From: Pseudofabraea citricarpa
Taxonomy: Eukaryota; Ascomycota; Leotiomycetes; Helotiales; Dermateaceae
DNA: 64,000 nucleotides
Direction: 5' to 3'
NCBI GenBank assembly: GCA_029641185.1
Contig: JAPWGK010000002.1
Coordinates: 2,232,001 to 2,296,000, forward strand
The notes under the pieces were generated by a model that saw only the letters and a program-made list of their open reading frames with translations, ran no database searches and was not told the origin of the DNA. Every line of letters begins with the position of its first letter. Positions within the stretch are counted from its first letter, which is position 1. This document shows positions 1-13,340 of this stretch, piece after piece. Both the position numbers and the translations under genes were made by a program.

Positions 1-1144
1 GCTACAGTAGCCAACGCCAACGCCAACGCCAACGCCAACGTCAACGGTCGACTGTCTTTAGCGAGAACAATGCAATTCTCTCCTTTCAACCTTTTTTTGT
101 GCGCACTTCCAACTCTCCAACTCCCCAGACCTCCTAATGGCCAAAACACCTACACCATCCCTCCCTACTACTACCACTACCACTACTGCATTTGCCCCTC
201 TGACTCTGCCACCTTCTGATCCATAAGTTGCGGAAGTCTCTTACAATGCCCTACCGTCAACCAACCATGGTGGATCCTTGGCTGGCTACTGACTATGAGC
301 CGACAACGGGTCGGCGGCAATTGACACAGAGCAAGACGGCTCGCTCCAGACGAAGAGCACGACCTTGTATTTCGTGCGATAATCCCGGCATGTGCACAAT
401 TGAGCAATTCGGATCACTGCCCCAGCCGTACCCTCGGAATCCCGCTACAAGGCCCCCTCCAGAGCCAAGATAGCTTCATAGCACCATGTTCGCTTTCCCT
501 TGTCATCATCCTACAGTACAACGCACGAGCTTCTGCATGCCCACGTCAAAGTTTTGCTACTTGGAGCATACCTTCTGTCATCGAATGCTCGTTTCGTGTT
601 TGCGGCCTTCTAGTGAGCCAAGCTCAAACAGACCCTTCTGCATGTATGAGATGCATGATTCGAGGTTAATCAATACGAGTTCTGCTCCGTCGATACAATG
701 GGTGATCCCAAGACTGGCCCAATCCCTGAAAATAGTAACTTTCTGCAGCTTTAGCAACTTGCTTGTCAAGTCATGGGTCTGAAAGTCAGCCGTGTCAATC
801 CCGTCACTTGCCTTCCTGCTTACAATTTCTCATTCGCATGTGTTTCTCTGTCTCTCTGTGTCAACGCCTCCCCAATCGATAGTCGAGAGTTGAACTGGTG
901 ATTTACCAAGAGCTTTCACTCAGCACACATGTTCACTTAGACACGAAGGAAAGATCCTGGCTCCGTGCCGTCCTATCATCTCGTCATTCTTTATTTCTTC
1001 CTCGGCCTTCAGACTTGCCACAAGGCTGAACTAGGTTTGATGCTTGCCCCGCCGGTCTTCAACAACTGTACCCGTCTGTCTTTATCCAGTCTGTAGGAAG
1101 TTGTCTTTGGAGAGTGAAATTGGTTGATAACCAAGGACGCAAAC
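1..1144. other. Intergenic, upstream of giant glycosyltransferase gene
   Basis: No coding region could be supported here; the short open frames are unrelated to known families and lack convincing splice structure. A short (GCCAAC)n hexamer run lies at about 10-47. The segment ends at the first codon of the downstream gene and presumably holds its promoter and 5' leader. Confidence 0.5.
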
Positions 1145-4100
1145 ATGGCCAACATCACAGGCGTACATGCCGGATCAGGACGTGAACTGGTCCAGCATTG
1201 GTGGCAATGGGTAAGCTTCCTCGCCCTTACGAATAACATGTAATTAATTTTTTTCAGGTTCTACTTGGTCTTACTTTTGGATCCGTCTTGATCGGATCTA
1301 GCTACATCATATATTCAGTGGTCCGAAAGCTCAGAAGGAGGATCGCGTCAAAGGTATGGAGTTGAGGTCGAAGCATTTGAGTTGTGTGTGATCTGTAAAC
1401 TAATATATCCGAATACTAGGATGGCCCTTCTAAAGCACTCGCGGCTAAAGCTTCATCCCATCTACAGAAATATGCTGGCTCGCGATCTCAATTGACCTTA
1501 GAGAAATCCGAGAAACAACGGCCGACTTCACTGGCAGTCTACCTCGGCGCGTTTGATGCGCCAAATACATTTGCACAAACGCGATTGCTATCCACCCACG
1601 ATACAATAATTCTCAACCCACTGGAGAAAAATGTTATGAGTGTAGTTTTAGAACTTCGACAAAATGCTGGAACACCCATCAACTTGATTGGTAGACTTGA
1701 TCTGGAGACGATATTGAAGGTTTCGCAAAGTGACAGTACCAAGGAAATGGAAACGTCTCTTATCACCGGCTTAGACGAGATCATGACTATTGTAACATCC
1801 CGATTTCAGGACTCTTTCACAGCCATATTACTTGCTGGCTGGGAAACCCTCCCAACCTCAATATTCATTGAGCTTAGCGATGTACTTTCTACGCTGGGGC
1901 TCGGTGTATACTTGGAAACTTCTGCCCCCGACTTTTTGAAACAGTCAACAATCCTGGGAGTTGAATCAGTGACTGGAATCGTGATTAGAAATGGTCTGAT
2001 TCTTCCTGATGGGCAGCGACGAGATTGTTTTGGCATGGAGAATCTACGCACAACGATAAAGGCATTCGTCTCTCAGGCGTGTCTTCGAGACTTCAACGTT
2101 TTAGCTTGGGAAACATTAGACGATGGAGCAGATCTCCCAAGTGCTGTCCTTAGAAGAACATTTACTTGGTGTGGGTTCTACAGTGTTGTGCCGTGGATAG
2201 GGCCACAAAGCGCATTGTACGACGCCTCTGTTGATACGGCTAGATTCCAACCACTAAGTGCGTTTGACTGGCTCAAACAAGCACGAGTTATGGAACTTCA
2301 GAAGACATGGAAAGTGAAAAAAGATGTAAGTTCTAATGGAGTGCTCGCAATTAACTTCTCGTCTCACTAGGAACTAACAATTGAATTCAACAGACCCCTA
2401 ATACTACACCTTCTCATTCTGAGATCGAACAATTCGCATCGGTACTTCCGACTATTCAAAACGCCTCCAAAGATGTTTATTGTCAGCACGAAGGTCAAAT
2501 GAGTTCTTCGAAGCTTACCGAAGAGATGCTCGAAAGCCCTGAATTATCCGTACTGAAAGACAGTCTTCATGGAGATGCGCTCTCTAACTCATCCATTGGA
2601 AATTCTGCTGACGGACTTGGTTGCTTCCCACTGGGTTTGGAACTTAATCTCGAAGACTTCCGGCAGATAGTCGCCTCCCAAAAGAATCTGGCAAAACTCA
2701 ATTTACTAGACGTTGCCACGGAGCAGGAACTGCAAGAATACGGGAATACCATTCAGCAATTCCTAGCTGATTCTACTACATCCACCGAACTTAGATCTCC
2801 AGACTCTCATCTTTACGAACCAGTAATTGCGGAACTCGCAAAGAATTTGAAGCAGTCCCCCGATGAAGAGGACGAATCTGTACGAGTATTCCGTGGTCTT
2901 CCATCTGGACTTCAACGGAACAACAAGAAACACTTCTGGGGCGTGTATCAGATCCGATCTTCAGGCGATACCGATATCTATATCTCAAAAAACTTGCAAG
3001 ACCCAGCAAGTGTTTTGATTCATACATATATGGCAGCTCGAGGCTTGCAACGGCGGCTGTGTTTCGCCGCGGAAGTCTCATTTGCTCGTTGGCAAAACCG
3101 CCTTGTTCAGCCTCACGATCTCCCACCACGCCTAGTACAAGACGTCAGAGCTCTCTCGCCCGAAGAAAGCATTCATTTACTACAGCGAATTCAGTTTAGT
3201 CCTCATAGCAACAATGACCAACTTCTCCAAGGCATCAAATCCGCCATTACGGAAAGACTTGTAGATATTCCTACAATGAATCAGCTCAAACTCATCAACA
3301 CCGTGGGTTATCTGAATGAAAGTGTGGACAAGGAAGAAGTCATCAGATCTCGGGTTCAATGGCATTGTCAATCTAGGCGACCACATCCAAGTGTGGAAGC
3401 AGCTGTTGCACTATTCAACGATGTTGAATCTTTGATATTGAGCTATCTCAAAAGTAGAGATCACCAGAAGCTTTCTGCGCTGACGGACGTCCTTCAGGCC
3501 GTAGTTGAAAATCCTGCTGTGGAAGCTGTTGGCGATATATTTGCACTTGCAGTGTTCTGCACCATGCGAAAGGTTGGAATGCAAGAGGTCTACGTTGAGG
3601 TAACGGATCGGAATCCACTTTTCAATGACCAGGCAGATCAAGCCGCGGCCTTTTCAGAACTCTTTGCTCTTGGATCTCGATGCGAAGCCTATTTCGACGT
3701 TTCGCCAAGTCAATTTGGACAGATTCTTTCGCAACGGTTCCGTGATTACTACAGCAAGGATGAAAACCAACCACCTCAATTCGTGGAAACGGCAGCTGGC
3801 CTCAACACCGCCTACACAGAGGCTGGGATTGATGTTGATACGGAGTACACGCCAAACAAGATGCCTATGTTCCAACGTTTCACATTCATGTCTGTCTTTG
3901 CAATTCCTGCTCTGATAGACATAATGTTGCTCACGTCCACAGGCCATGGCCTGTATTTGAGCAGTGGGGACTATATGACCGGGGAGGAAGTGCATAGTGC
4001 TACAACGGCTTTGATGATATCTCTTCTTTTGTCCGGTGCCATCGGTACCTGGATCGCCTGTGGTGGCACATACTACATGGCTTCGATGGCTTTCTCTGCC

Positions 4101-7100
4101 ATGAATTACTTTGTAATTACAAGGCTACTTGGTGGCTTTGCACTCACCCTTATCGCTGGAGTTATTGGCTTCATTGCATTCTTCTGCACAACCGGCGCTC
4201 ATGCTGCAGTCGTCTTCTTCTTTTACTTAATTATTCTTACCAGCTACCTTTGCCTCCTGGCAGCCCTAGCCAATTATCAGTTCACAGGCTCGGCTTTTCA
4301 ATCTGTAAGGAAACTATACTTCTAAATTAGATATCTCAAAGACTAACGCATGATTCTGTAGGGACGAGGTGTCATTATTATTTTCATACCAGTACTTTTT
4401 ATTTCTCCCATAACCACCATGTTTGTCAAGGGCCATGATATCAAGGTATATCTTACAGTACTATTTGTATTCGTCACTCTGTTACTTCTCGGAGTCAGAT
4501 ATATTGGTTCTCGTTGGACTACTTGGTACCAGAAGATACAGCTAATTAGCGACGCTGAGTTGAGGAGTTGGTATATTGAGAAGATGACCAAAACTGGCAC
4601 CAAGAACAATCTCAGCGCAATGCCTGATCCAGCCATTTTGAGAGAGGCCCGAAAATCTTTGAAGGAAGATGTCATCCAGGAAAAGAACAAGAGCTTCTTC
4701 GGCTCAAAATCTCAAGATCCCACAGTCTCTAAATTAGCCGAATCTTTTGAAGCTACCGGTGTTGTGATGGTAAGTAGCTCGTACTCTTGCTACATCTTTT
4801 TAAATGCTTATAAGCTTCACAGGATTGGTATTGTCGCACTTCGGGTGTTCCGCATCCAATTATGTTCAGTTCCACTTGGAACATGTCAAGCAAGGTTGCG
4901 TTGAACTCTTTACAAAAAACGCAGCTCGGTATTCGATTTCACAATGGCTTCCTTCACTGGCGGCAGGCAGGTGACGAGGTCAGTTCATTTTTCGAATTAC
5001 CCTAACAAATTACTAATGATCTCTTAGATCGGATGTACCATGTTATATTTCATCGTCGCACTGCTTGACAAATGGATTGTGCTCCTCAGTGGTGGTGGAC
5101 TTGTGGGACTCGCTTCGGCTGGTGATCTCGTAATGCCAATTGGACTCGGTCTAGCCTACTATTTGATCGGAGCTGTCTTGCTAGATGCGAATGCCCACAA
5201 GTTGAACGAACTGGCTGCGAAGAACGAAGAAAAAATTGTGCCAACTGATGGAGACATCGCCGGTGCTGTCAAAGCAAAGTCTGCGAACTTAAAGAAGATA
5301 TACTGGCAAACCCTAATGCGATATCTACTATTACACGTCTGGGGCTTGGCAATCACATCTACCCTTCTTTGGCTCTTCACTACTGCCGCCACCAATAGCC
5401 AAGGTGTCCTTGTATTCCTGTCCTACGTGGTGGCATATACTGGGGTTCTGTGGTATCAATACACCAAGATCTTTACGGGTCCCCATGCACTGAAACCACT
5501 GCTTGTTGGTGTGATTATCGGATTCCCTCTTGGATTCATCCTTCGGAGCCAGTTTCCTAAATTCATTTATGCAGATATCATCGCCTTAGGTGTAGCAACA
5601 TGGACGGTAGCCATTTTGTCTCTCTGGGCAGCAAAGATTTTAGGACCACCTGAAAAATTGGCAACTCCTCGCCTGATAACCGGAAAGACCTATCGCGCTT
5701 ACTCAAGTCTCGGACCAGATCAAGCTTGGTCTCAGCCTGAACTCCAAGGACTTCTAGAGCAACTTTCTGAACTGCCTGAGGGTCAACTTCTTCCCATTGA
5801 CCCCAGTTCCGAGTTTGGAAATGAAGTACAACAAATTTTAACCGATTACAGTCATGCGGAGCTTTCGCAATTAGCTGAGCGTGCTTTTCCCGAGGCAGCT
5901 GCATTACTTCGTGTAAGCAAGGCTCATTTCAGCGAGAGGATGGTTACCATTCAACTTGTGGCTCTTGGAAACTTCTCGAAATATCAGAACATGCGAGCAG
6001 TCAGCTCCATCGACAACGCCAAAATCAGAGTCATTTTTGGTTGCGACATAACGGCGCTTACTAAGAACGAGGGCTTAATTCCAGGTTTTGTGCAAGAGTA
6101 CGTATCAATTATCATCTCTTAGCTTATACCAGCTAACTTGTGATTATAGTATTGCTGAACTCTTGATTCAAGTCGCGGCCGAGTATCATCTCAAGTACAG
6201 CGCCCGTGATGCCTTTATTGTTCAAAGTTTGTGGACCAACCATGATCTATGGACAAACGAGTTCTCAGGGCCCAGCCTTCTAGAGCGTCAGTTGAAGATA
6301 TTCTCCAAGACTGGAGATCCAAATGATCTGCTAGAGCATCTCAAAAAGGAACTGGCGCAAGACCTTTGCCTTGGATTCGACTGCGACCTAAAATGGGACA
6401 AATTACCCGACGACTTTCGACAAGCACTTATGCAACGATGTCTTGGTAATGCCACACCCTTTGGCGAGACCCAGCTGTCTTTCTTGAAAGACAACCTTGG
6501 CCAAATTCCGGATCGTAAAATCAACCTACATCTCGCACGTTGTGATTACTCTGTGTATTCAAACACAGTGGCAATCAGACGAGCAAGGTCTTGGATAAGT
6601 GGCAGTCAATCATTAAAAACCCCCCAATCTTTGAGGCACCGACCTTCCGTCAGAGATGTGAAAAGGATGGTTAACATACTTGAAAAGCCGTACTCGCCAC
6701 CTAAATTGACCTTCTACGATCTCTTCCTCAAGTACTCGGGTATATTCTACCATTCTGCTGGCACTTTGTGCAAGTTCTTGTCCATCGCTTTCGTTGCCGA
6801 CCCTGAATTCCAGCGGGAAATGAAATGCACATTTGGCAACAGCAAACTCGCCAATGGAATTTTAGGAAGCCTTTTTCTTCTGATCTGGAAATGGTCTCAG
6901 GCAATTCAGCGTCTCTTACTACCCACATTTCTCGTAAGTTACAAGTGGCTTTTGTTTTGATTTTCAGCGTCGCTAATTCTACTTAGTTGTATGGTCGTCC
7001 AAAGGTTGAAACTATCTGGAAGAACCTTCAGGGGAGTGAAGTCTCGATCAAACGAAAGCGGATCCTCATACGCAGGGCGGATGGGGTCCAGACTGGTTTT

Positions 7101-10100
7101 ATCCACACTATCGACGGTGACACTTTCCGACTTCTCCAGTATAAAGGCGACCACAAAACGGAGCCAACTAACAACAATGATCTATGTGCTACCAATATGT
7201 ACTCCAAAGACATGGCCTTGTTGCGTCGTGTTGAAATGAACAAGGGAAATACCATTCATGACTTTGAGTATCAATATCGTGTTCAAAACCCTAAAGTTTC
7301 TCGGAGACTCTCCAGAATCTCTGCTCTCACTTCGCCAATCACACGAGAAGAGACATCTGGTGGGGAAACTCTTCAGGTCGTTGAATACAACGCAAGAGGT
7401 CAAATAGACTCTGGTTCATACATGAAGGATGGTAACCTTGTTCGTTTCCAATATCACTACCAGAAGTCCACCAAGCAGCTAGGAGCCCTCCTTCGAGCTG
7501 AATATGTGTTGCCACATATGAGCTGTACCGTTTGTTGGTCTGCACCTCCAAGGCGGAAGGCAGAGCGTCTTGAGTCCTGGGTAAGTTCGGTTCCATGATC
7601 ATACGTTATAAGCTAACCACATTGCAGATACCTCATGATCAAGTAATCGAAGCAAGTTTTGTTGTCGGTGCCGACGTTTGGGAGTGCCAGTACTACTATG
7701 ACCACAAGCACCATCCCACCATCATCACAACATTAAATGGAGAGCAAGTTGAAACACCTGCATTGATTCGGGAGGATCATCTCGATGTACTCAAAAAGCC
7801 ACAAAATGTATCATTTGTGGATGAAAATCCCCTGCACTCCTTCAAATCTGTCAAGTCCAACATAATCACCCGTTGGCTCGGGATGTCCACTCGTCATTAT
7901 CCAATGTCGACCGCTCAGGCTCGCTCCTGTCTCTGGAAAGCCTGGAAAGATGATCCAAGTTTTGATGGAGTCATTGCGCGTTGGTTGGATGAACGATTAC
8001 TGCGACGAGAATCAATTTTGGCTCCATATTGGAGAAAGAGAGACTTAGGTCTATTGAAATCTGCAGAGACTTATCTCGACGAAAATCGCGATGCTGTGAT
8101 GGCAACAGTCGATCTGGATAGTACAATCTCAAGTTGGACACCGCTTGCTATAAAGATCAACGATTTGTATAGCTTCGGTCAGGGTGGTGACGCTTGTAGT
8201 AGAACGAGGTCAAACGTGGCTGAGGATGACGATACCAAAACGATGCACGTTGTTGCTGTTGATACTGGCACTTGGCCTAACGAGGTTTGTTGCCCTTGTT
8301 TCTTTCAACCTTTGATTTTCAAGTACTGACTTTAGTAGGGCGGTGGTGTATCGGCATGTAGAAGAGACGTTGTCAACAACCTTCAAAGCATCAAATGGCA
8401 CATGGTAGCCGAATCTGCGAATGATTTCGGTATCCCCAAAAATCAAATTGAACGCAATGTTCACTCTTTGAAGATCATTCCTCTGTGGGGTCTTGATTTG
8501 ATGACGCCAACACATGGTCTTTTTACGAACCGTCTAGATTCGGAGATCGCTCATCTTGCAACACACACAACGCTTATTGATATCGAGCAGACGTTTGTCC
8601 CGATTCTGTCCGCCATCGTTAATGGCTCCAGAGCACAAAGATTTGACATCGGCCATATTAAGCAGCTCACTCGGTCACTGATCAATCTTAACGACTATTT
8701 CAAAGACTCGCAAAATTGGAGTGCGGTCTGGCAAAGTGATGTGGTCAAGAGTGCATGGAGAAAGCTATGGCTTTCTCAAGATACGCCCAATGCCCGGCCA
8801 TCATCGCAATGGCTAAAGACAGAGCTACCAACTTTGGGCCAGCTGGATCAGGGACTTGACCTTTGGTCTAGATACCTATTCATCTTCTCTATACCTGTTC
8901 CCGAGAAGATGCCGGCCGTATTTCAGACCTCTCACCACAGCGTGAGCGCTTCTTACGGTATTGTCTGCAAGATCAAACGCGGATGCACATTGCAAATTTG
9001 GGATCATGCCATCAGTTGGCGAGAAACCAATCTCTACCTCTCATCCGCTCTCTGCAGTCTTTCGCCGTTTACTAGAAACTCGCTCCTGGGTTTGATGAGA
9101 ATGACCTCGGTTCTCATTTTGCACCATGCCGACACAATTCTCCCCTGTGCTGATTTCTTCAACCCTGGCTGGGAAGCGGAAATCGGTACTTGTGAGGGAA
9201 CGATTGAGCACCCAGCAGCTTTCCGACGCAAGATAGACCCAGTCGTAAATGGTATCACCAACATAGAGCGATTCACTCCAGTCAAAGAAATCAAGACGAC
9301 AGTTCCCACTGTTACTATGCTCTCCCATATATGGTAAGTGATTCAGAGGAAATACTTGTATACATTTGATTAACGGGATAATTTTAGGTTCGCCAAAGAT
9401 ATTAAGACAGCACTCCTAGCAGCGGACATCATCATCAACAAATGGGGCTTCAAGGATTATAAACTTGAAATCTATGGTGCACTCGACAAAACACCATCAT
9501 ATACTACCAGTTGTCAAGAGATTGTCGCTACTAAGTCGCTCCGCGGTCAGGTACAATTATGTGGCGAAGCCAACCCAATTGACGTCCTTCAACGAACAGT
9601 AAGTCTTATTTGTCTATGTATGAAATACAAACTAACCATTTAATAGTGGGTATTCCTAAACTCATCTATTTCAGAGGGATTGCCACTAGCTTTAGGCGAG
9701 GCAGCTTTGACAGGTGCTCCTGTTGTTTGCACGGATGTGGGAGCTTCCCTACGTGTATTGACCAACCAAGAAGACAACACCTGCTATAGTGAGGTTGTTG
9801 CACCGAACGATGCGCTTGCTATGGCAAGAGCGCAAATCAAGATCCTCGGGATGCTTGAAGAATGGGACAAGTATGCAGACAAAACCGCATACTCTCCCGG
9901 GACAGAAGATGCTTCTTTCCCTGTCGAGCCTACCGCCGAAGACATCGCCCGGATTACAAGACGCATGTACGAACAAGCCGAAGCTCGAAGGAAGCTGGGC
10001 ATGATGTCACGAGAAATCGTGCAAAAAGCCTTCAGCGGCGACAGATATTTACGTGAGCACGAACAAATGCTTTGGATTGGCAAAGCGCGCAAGACCATGT

Positions 10101-10453
10101 CGGAGCACAGATCAAAGCGTCTTTCCCCATCCGCCAGGCTCCGTCCTCCACAGAAGATCATGTTACAAGAACGACCAAGCTCCCTGGTTCAGATGAGGAA
10201 CCAGAGCAACCTCAGAGATAGCTACCAGAGAGACAGTTCCCAAATAGGGAGCTTTAGAGACCACTCTTTCCGCACAAACAGTCCGTATTCCAGCAGTTTA
10301 CGGAACGTCAGCTTGCCCTCTTTGGCATTCAGCACGGAAGGTGGTGCATTCCAGGATGTCATGCTTGACAGTACCAGTCTGTCGTCAGTGGACACGAGGA
10401 ATCAGAGAAGACCTTTTTTCCATAGAAATGTTAGCAGTAATAGCGTCGTGTGA
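1145..10453 (+). CDS. Giant multi-pass membrane protein with PelF-like GT4 glycosyltransferase domain
   Basis: Thirteen exons join in frame to about 2,886 aa: 1145-1210, 1258-1353, 1420-2325, 2394-4304, 4362-4769, 4823-4978, 5028-6097, 6150-6933, 6987-7580, 7628-8284, 8339-9333, 9388-9598, 9647-10453. The start is the first ATG, just before a membrane segment at residues 24-45. Residues about 84-330 look like an alpha/beta, possibly TIM-barrel-like, domain that I cannot name. Hydrophobic clusters follow at about 852-985, 994-1045, 1186-1240 and 1290-1410, and a last one near 1780-1800. The C-terminal region from about 2205 is a GT4 enzyme. It has a Gly-rich loop (DTGTWPNEGGGVSACRRD), a DHAISWRETN stretch matching the EHGIYTRER of bacterial PelF, VVNGITNIERF, FAKDIKTALLAA and a sugar-nucleotide loop (SSISEGLPLALGEAA). 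Family knowledge: PelF-type enzymes polymerise an exopolysaccharide from UDP-sugars on the cytosolic face. Inferred role: membrane polysaccharide synthesis. The tail (2750-2886) is Ser/Arg-rich with RDSS/RNVS-type repeats, probably regulatory. Donor and product are unknown. Confidence 0.85.
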
Positions 10454-10673
10454 TCATAACATCATTTTCTTTTGTTGTATATAGATAAAAGCAAGTCACT
10501 AGAATAATGTAATACGGTTCGCCTAGGAACAATGTCTCACTTGATGTGCTTGATGATATGTAGCCCGGAGGCATGGTTAAAAAGTAGGTTTCTTGATCAA
10601 GCAAACCGGCATCTGACCAGAGGCACGATGTAGAGAATAAACAAAGTTTGAAGCAGAATCAATTGGTCATTTC

Positions 10674-11727
10674 TTATATCACCAATCTGACTTTCAGTTT
10701 ATCTCCTTCAACAATCTCCCTCTCCTTCTCCATCAGCTGCGGCATGTCCCAGGTACAATTGATGTACCGGCCACGCAGCCACTCTCGTCGCTTAGAAGTG
10801 AGAAACACGATCGTATCAGCACTCAACTCGGGTGTTTCCACAAAGACTGTATACAGGCTAGTTAACAAACATCCGAAAATATTCCAAAGTGTACAGATAG
10901 GGCTACAGACCTGGCTTGAGCTCCTCTGGTACTCCTTCCATACCTCCGACGATTTCCGTCGGGATATTCCCCGGATGGATGCAGTAACTTATCACACCCT
11001 GGCTTGCATATTCCGCACTGAAGAATTCCGTAAGACGTAGCACTGCCAGTTTGCCTGACGGTCATTGAATCTTAGCTTGCAATCTCGATTTCCAGATGCT
11101 TAATCCAACGACATAAAATGATCTCAACTTACCGGTTTGATACGAACTCATGCCATCCATTACCTTATGCGCGCCCACACTAGCCGTCGTAACGATCGTC
11201 TTCTCTCCCGCTTTCAGCATAAGGGGCAAGAAAGCCCTAACCATGAGGTAGGGACCCCGGACGTTGACTTCCCACGTGCGCCACCACTCATCAGGGTCCG
11301 ACTGATGGATCAAGTTCAGGCCTTCGAAAACCCCAGCATTGTTGACGAGGACATCCAATCTTCCGAACTCAGCCTCTACGGCTGCGGCGGCTTCTGCTAC
11401 AGATGCTTTGTCGGACACATCAAGCTTCAAACAGAGCATCTGTGGTGCTTTCCTGTTCGCCTTCGTAGCCGCTGACAGGAGCTCTTCTTGCACTGAAGAT
11501 AGCTCCGATCGTGCACAGATCGCAATATATGATGCTCCTGCTTGTGCATATGCAATCCCGGCAGCTTTGCCGCAGCCTTTGGATGCTCCTGTTATCAAGA
11601 CGGCCTTGCCGCTGAAGTCGGCTTTTAGAGGTGATATTGCTTCGTAGCTGTCGTTGTGGACCAGCGGGGTCGTGTCGTAATCTCCTGGTCCCTCGAGAGG
11701 GTTCCGTGTTCCTCTTGGTGGTGGCAT
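10674..11727 (-). CDS. Short-chain dehydrogenase/reductase (classical SDR)
   Basis: NAD(P)-dependent oxidoreductase with Rossmann fold; substrate unknown. Three exons on the minus strand (11727-11133, 11054-10911, 10846-10674) give 303 aa. The nucleotide-binding motif TGASKGCG sits near residue 46, followed by the NNAG structural motif, a catalytic Ser in TTASVGAH and the YQTGK catalytic Tyr/Lys pair. The Lys falls just after the first intron, so the intron is needed to rebuild the active site. The C-terminal part (TPELSADTIVFL then RREWLRGRYI) is common in fungal SDRs of about 300 aa. The start is the first ATG of the open frame. The second acceptor was chosen among two nearby AGs because only the inner one keeps the frame. 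It is convergent with the giant glycosyltransferase gene, whose stop is about 220 bp away. Confidence 0.85.
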
Positions 11728-12834
11728 TGTGATAGCTTTCTAATGGATTCCAGTGTCGATCTGAAGCAGTGTTAGTTGCTTGGGGGAGATAATCATATAT
11801 ATATTTATTTATTTACGTAGGTATGTCCAAGTGTCGTTGGTCTGTCTACCTGCTATCGGTGATAACAGTATATACCTGCATCTAGCTAGATAGCACTGGC
11901 TGGGATCTACCCACTGTCGGAGATAAGATTCATATGTCAGCCTGACTTGGGTCAATCTGACATGCCTTGCACCCTTCTCACCAATGATCTGTCCCCGCTG
12001 CCTGATTGTGGCTAGCGACTTTCAGAATCTTTCAATCATATCGGGGCCGTCGGTTCTGATGCACACACTAAGACGTTGCTTGGTGGGATGGGAGATACTC
12101 GTGAGTTTTTCCTGGAACCCAGTGAACCCACAATCCAAATGCCACACCGCTGGATATCAGACTATCAGACTCTGATATTCATACTTAATTTACTTACGCG
12201 AAGATGATTGGGCTCGATTATACCTTTTTGATTCAGCCAGTACCTTGGATAGAAATCAAATTTGGCTGTCTAGATGCTAAAATAATGCATCCAATAATTG
12301 CTAATACTTAGGTACTTACCTAGGTACGATTCCCTGAATTACAACACTGCACAGGCTCATCAGTATTCATTAGATAGTTAGTTATTGTTCTGATCACGAC
12401 CTTTGAGGTCTTGGTCAGAGCCGCTGTTCTCAGTATCTGAGTTTGGAGTAACTTTCTTTTTCTACGTGGTGCTGGGTTTGGTGTTCTCCTTTTGCGACCA
12501 GCATTTGAAACCAGCATTTGCAACGTTTTCTACTGGAGCTGTTGTCTTGTTTATGCCGGACATCGAACCCATTCATTCGCACTTTCTCTCCCAGCTTTTG
12601 CCCTGGTATGATTAGTACTACTGCACCACCATGTAAACCTTTCATGATTTTCTGTTTGAATCAACGTCAAATTCGGGATATTAAAGACTCATACTGTATC
12701 TGAATGGGCAAGTTGGATGCCTCATCAAAGTGCCAACTCGGTGTCAAATACCCCCATAATACCCAAGAAGTCTAAGAAATAACGAATAAAAATCAAGTCA
12801 CGTTACTTCCTAAAAGGTATAAACATGAAGATAC
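11728..12834. other. AT-rich intergenic spacer
   Basis: No gene recognised. The part next to 11728 should include the promoter of the minus-strand SDR. It contains runs such as TATATATATTTATTTATTTA near 11796-11815 and short TACCTAGGTA-like repeats near 12310-12330. Confidence 0.4.
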
Positions 12835-13340
12835 CTAAGAATACAATGTTGCGTTGCAGATCAATCTTGCTTGTATCTGACAAGAATACATCGGTTTCTT
12901 CTGATAGCAAGACGCGTCCCCAATTATGAGCTTGCTGGATGAAATTTCTAGGTTTGCTTTCACTTGCTCGGCCACTCCAATATCATCGCACATAATAGCA
13001 TACAGTAGCCTTTTAGTAAGGTCAATCACGCACTACGAAGTTGGTGTCTTCCCAACACCAGGGAAACCATGCAGAAGTATAATGAATACTTTCCCCTTTT
13101 CTCGGACTAGGCCAACTTCGTATGGGAGCAGGATACAATCTTCTTCGCTTAGCCCCTGAGTTTTGACAGAACCAGGTGTGAGTAGAGGTAGTGCTTTTAT
13201 AAATCTCTGCTTGCTCATTAATCATACTTCTGATCGTTCGGGATAGGCGAAGAATCACAACATCACTTGCAAGCTCTGTGCAATCTTTCGGCCCTTCGAT
13301 GTGACTGAATTCGATCCGCCTACTCGTAATTTTGGTCACT
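12835..13340 (-). pseudogene. AAA+ ATPase relic, frameshifted
   Basis: Decayed fragment of a fungal AAA+ ATPase, read on the minus strand. Around 13075-13160 one frame gives LSEEDCILLPYEVG and then a Walker A region (LLHGFPGVGKT). The frame stops after the P-loop. A second frame (12900-13029) resumes with LTKRLLYAIMCDDIGVAEQV, matching the segment between Walker A and Walker B in this family. A third frame near 12840-12905 gives LLSEETDVFLSD and then DLQRNIVF, corresponding to Walker B (usually LLLDEADVFLE) and the downstream DLQRN. The Walker B Asp and Glu positions are altered. Domain order is preserved but at least two frameshifts and stops separate the pieces, so it cannot be functional. 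The boundaries are approximate. Confidence 0.6.
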
